From: Capitella teleta
Lineage: Eukaryota > Annelida > Polychaeta > Capitellidae
Assembly: GCA_000328365.1 (NCBI GenBank)
Contig: KB308347.1
Location: 38,650 to 102,649, forward strand
Direction: 5' to 3'
DNA length: 64,000 nucleotides
Below are positions 61,366 through 64,000 of the stretch, one piece after another. The notes under the pieces were generated by a model that ran no database searches, had not been told where the DNA came from, and saw nothing but the letters and a program-made list of their open reading frames with translations. A program made the position numbers and the translations under genes. The stretch's first letter is position 1, and the number at the start of each line of letters is the position of its first letter.

Positions 61366-61718
61366 GAGGCACCGAATATAGCTCAGTCGGTTTGACCGGT
61401 TGACTGCAGTCCTATGCCGACCGTGGAGGTCGAGGTCACGTGTTAGAGACCCGATCAGGCCACGGGTGTTAAGATTGTGAATTATAATTATAATTCGTTA
61501 TAAATGTAATTCTTCGGTGACTCTGCAGTGCTGCCCAACTGCGTAACACGGCCGGCGCTGTGTATACGTACTACTGTCTATGGTGGTATGCAGGCTAAAG
61601 AACCCTTGTGATTTATCGATAAGAGTAGGGGGAAACCCCAGTCCCGGGCCTTCTGTTCTGGAGCCCGTATCATCCGAATGGTTTGGGTGGAGCCGTAAAA
61701 CTCCATCATGTTATCAGG
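61366..61718 (+). mobile_element. tRNA-derived SINE, copy 3, with target-site duplication
   Basis: The head reads ACCGAATATAGCTCAGTCGG (A box) with a worn B box; the body is shared with copies 1 and 2. It is flanked by 19-bp direct repeats differing at one base: TTGCCATAGGAAATACACA (61347-61365) and TTGCCATCGGAAATACACA (61719-61737). Confidence 0.92.
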
Positions 61719-62130
61719 TTGCCATCGGAAATACACAAAATATTCCACTATTATAACTACAAATAAATACCGTTTTATTCCAGAACCAATCACTCAATTC
61801 TTTACAATTACGCCCACAACATTGCCACTCGTTGCAACTTGGTTTGTCCCGATTTCACGAGGTTGTGGATTTCGTAGATTTGCTGGTATCGTTTGTGACT
61901 GAACTCCCAAATGCCGATCCTCTAAATAGGTCAATCGTCGAACTTTTCACGTGCAAAATCTTTTTATTGTTAGGCACATCGTTGTCATTGGAGGTCGCGG
62001 TTTGCTGTTCATCGTCGGGTTTTTGTGTTTTTCCTGCAATGAAACTTCATGAATATTTTTTAATTAGTTTATATACCACTATTATATGATTCGTGTGATT
62101 AGGTCACTAATCAATATTGTGGACAATTGC
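61719..62130. other. Intergenic, no gene seen
   Basis: After the SINE target duplication nothing is recognised. Confidence 0.4.
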
Positions 62131-62560
62131 AAAGTTGTTATACTTTTTTAAAACAATATCAGAAACGTTTTCGTTTTTCAAGCGAAGCGATTGCTTTTCC
62201 ATGCCGAGCGCACGGAATGTTTGTTGTGTAATTAAACTCGCCTCGCCGCTCGTTGAAGCGAGGGATGCGGGCTGACTCTTCTTAATTAATAGGGGTGACG
62301 AACGATTTAAAGGGAGATTCATTTGAAGAAAGAATGCATGCCGACAAAGAGATGAATCATAAACAAAGCCTTTGTAATAATAATAGTGATGGCAATTAGT
62401 GCATATTCACTTATTTTGAAGCGAGTTTGCAGAAAAGGAGCTAAACAAATGCTCTATAATTACACAACAAACATTCCGTGGGCTCGGCATGGATACGCAA
62501 TCGCTTCGCTTAAAGAACGAAGACGTTTCTGATAATGTTTTTAAAAAGTCAAATAACTTT
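62131..62560. mobile_element. Fold-back (long inverted repeat) element 2
   Basis: The left arm 62131-62240 (aagcgaagcgattgc, ccatgccgagc, attccgtg read inverted) matches the reverse complement of about 62421-62560. The right arm carries about 20 extra bases near 62430-62450. The spacer is about 180-210 bp. No coding capacity. Confidence 0.72.
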
Positions 62561-62849
62561 ATAATTATCAGCGATATTGATTTGGGATTTTCACGATGTA
62601 TTTGTGATGGTTGCGTCTCTATAGCTTGTAAATTTCAAAGCTCTCGCTCTCTCGAGTAAAAAGATATGACCATGTTAACAGTCATTTTTTCGGCCGGGTA
62701 TAGGAAAAAACCCCATGTTAAACGGGGACTGTACGTCGCTCGAGCTGACCGTTCCTAAATCGCAAAAATGCGCTCGCGAGGCGAAAGACTTTTGGCTTTT
62801 GCCCATGTGTCCTTTCTCATTATATTTCCTCTATGGTAGTAACGGGAAC

Positions 62850-62955
62850 TGGTCATTTCGCCCGAATGCCATCTCGCCCCAGGTCATTTCGCCCGAATGT
62901 CATTTCGCCCGAATGCCATCTTGCCTTAGATCATCTGGCCCGAATGCCATTTCGC
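62850..62955. repeat. Minisatellite, unit about 16 bp
   Basis: Six to seven units of the type TCATTTCGCCCGAATG, with variants such as CATCTCGCCC and CATCTGGCCC. The period keeps one frame open by chance, so the overlapping frame 62715-63143 is not taken as a gene. Confidence 0.85.
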
Positions 62956-63544
62956 CAGATTTTAAATACATATTAATTAATATGGCTAATATGAGCATTA
63001 ATAATCAGTATTGTGCTATGATATTATGCATGCTCGGATGGCGAATTCGTACATCATCAATACTGAGCATAGTACTAGTACAAAGTAGCGTTGTTTGTCA
63101 TTATCCGCGATACAACCAGTTCCCCACCATATGTGTCCAATAAATGTCATCGTAATAGTACTGTACTCTTTGGCACATGCAATCATAAGATAAGAAACGG
63201 CTCCTTTAGAAGAGAGGCATATAATGCATGAATCATAATGCGACATGTTCAAGTTATCGTGATGGTCCACAGCGGTATTTCTAGTATGATTATGTAAAAC
63301 TCACACACTATGTGTTCCGTAGTGATCCTATATTGAACTATATTGAATAATTGAACACTATCCATGTCGTATAACTCGTAACAAATTATCAGCGATCACC
63401 CGACCACCCGCATATTAACGGGAGCTGTGATTTTATAACTTATGTGCCAATATTATGCTCGTCTGTTCAGACTGTTGTAATAACAGAAGTTACGCCTTGT
63501 TTACTTAACCATTGTCATCAATTACTTGCTTCATTTTACCAATA
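62956..63544. other. Intergenic, no gene seen
   Basis: No recognisable feature. Confidence 0.4.
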
Positions 63545-63640
63545 ATTATAATTCTTCGGTGACACTGCAGTGCTGCCAAAATGCGTAACAAGCACCTGTG
63601 TGCTACTGTCTATGGTAGTATGCAGGATAAAGAATTAACC
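63545..63640 (+). mobile_element. SINE fragment, copy 4
   Basis: Only the body is present: cggtgacactgcagtgctgc ... ctactgtctatggtagtatg. It is truncated at both ends. Confidence 0.8.
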
Positions 63641-64000
63641 GAGAGGCGGCCAATCACCCTGAATTTATTTATTTTTTAAAACAGCGGAGAAACAAATGAA
63701 AGGAATAATGAATGTATTATCATAATTATGTGAGAGGTCTGTTTTCTCACATTTCGATAGTTTCATTTTCCAATTTTGCACTTAGGGTCAAAGTGCAAGT
63801 AATATACTCCTTGGAGGTACACATTGTGATAAACAATGAGGAGAAGCATAGCGAAGAACTTGGAGATTCTATAAGTTCTTTTGCTGGATTTCGGTTAAAA
63901 CGTCGCCAGTCTAAAAATAAGTCCTCGATTTCATTCAAATACTATATATGCATATGTATTATAGAAACAGCCGATGCAGGATACCGGAGTAATGAATTTT
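63641..64000. other. Intergenic, no gene seen
   Basis: Nothing recognised up to the end of the window. Confidence 0.4.

Noticed and set aside
62850-62955. Possible CRISPR-like array
   Set aside because: Units are contiguous with no spacers, and the genome is clearly eukaryotic.
62715-63143. 142-codon frame on the plus strand
   Set aside because: It is kept open by the 16-bp minisatellite and shows no domain or splice context.

Overview
The window looks like nuclear DNA of an invertebrate animal. Genes are split by many short introns (often about 50-60 nt) with GT-AG borders. AATAAA signals follow most genes, and the intergenic space is AT-rich and full of microsatellites, LINEs, tRNA-derived SINEs and small DNA transposons. 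The gene set (PDCD10, pyrimidine 5'-nucleotidase, VWD/C8/TIL mosaic protein, ionotropic glutamate receptor, CARD and Kelch proteins) is metazoan. The very short introns together with a glutamate receptor would fit a sponge of a lineage that keeps these receptors, such as a homoscleromorph. That placement is inference only.

Layout: 1-6 kb is a repeat-rich graveyard: a Kolobok-like MITE inside an older repeat, a decayed PAN/apple-domain gene, a fossil Ty3/Gypsy-like pol fragment and a broken LINE. A BTB-BACK-Kelch gene (minus strand) lies at 6.6-8.1 kb, followed by two more copies of the older repeat and a hAT-like element. At 13.6-16.0 kb is a complete 8-exon cytosolic 5'-nucleotidase III gene. 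At 19.0-21.3 kb is a PDCD10/CCM3 gene with three tandem versions of one 83-nt exon. At 26.0-34.4 kb (minus) is a 30-exon secreted mosaic gene: signal peptide, LamG, three VWD-C8-TIL assemblies, Ly6-like, two Kunitz-type modules. At 39.2-48.9 kb (minus) is a 10-exon ionotropic glutamate receptor with LINE debris in its 5.7-kb first intron. At 52.4-55.3 kb is a CARD gene whose C-terminal part resembles the V domain of ALIX/PDCD6IP. At 58.4-59.6 kb is a second Kelch gene without BTB. The last 5 kb holds fold-back repeats, SINE copies and a minisatellite.

The genes do not form a pathway; each is an independent transcription unit. All exon chains were assembled by eye from splice borders and reading phase. 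The 5'-nucleotidase, PDCD10, VWD mosaic and glutamate receptor chains all close with consistent phases, which is strong internal support. The C-terminal exon of the CARD gene and the upstream untranslated exons of most genes are unresolved. Two 50-N assembly gaps are present. No rRNA, true tRNA or CRISPR array was seen.
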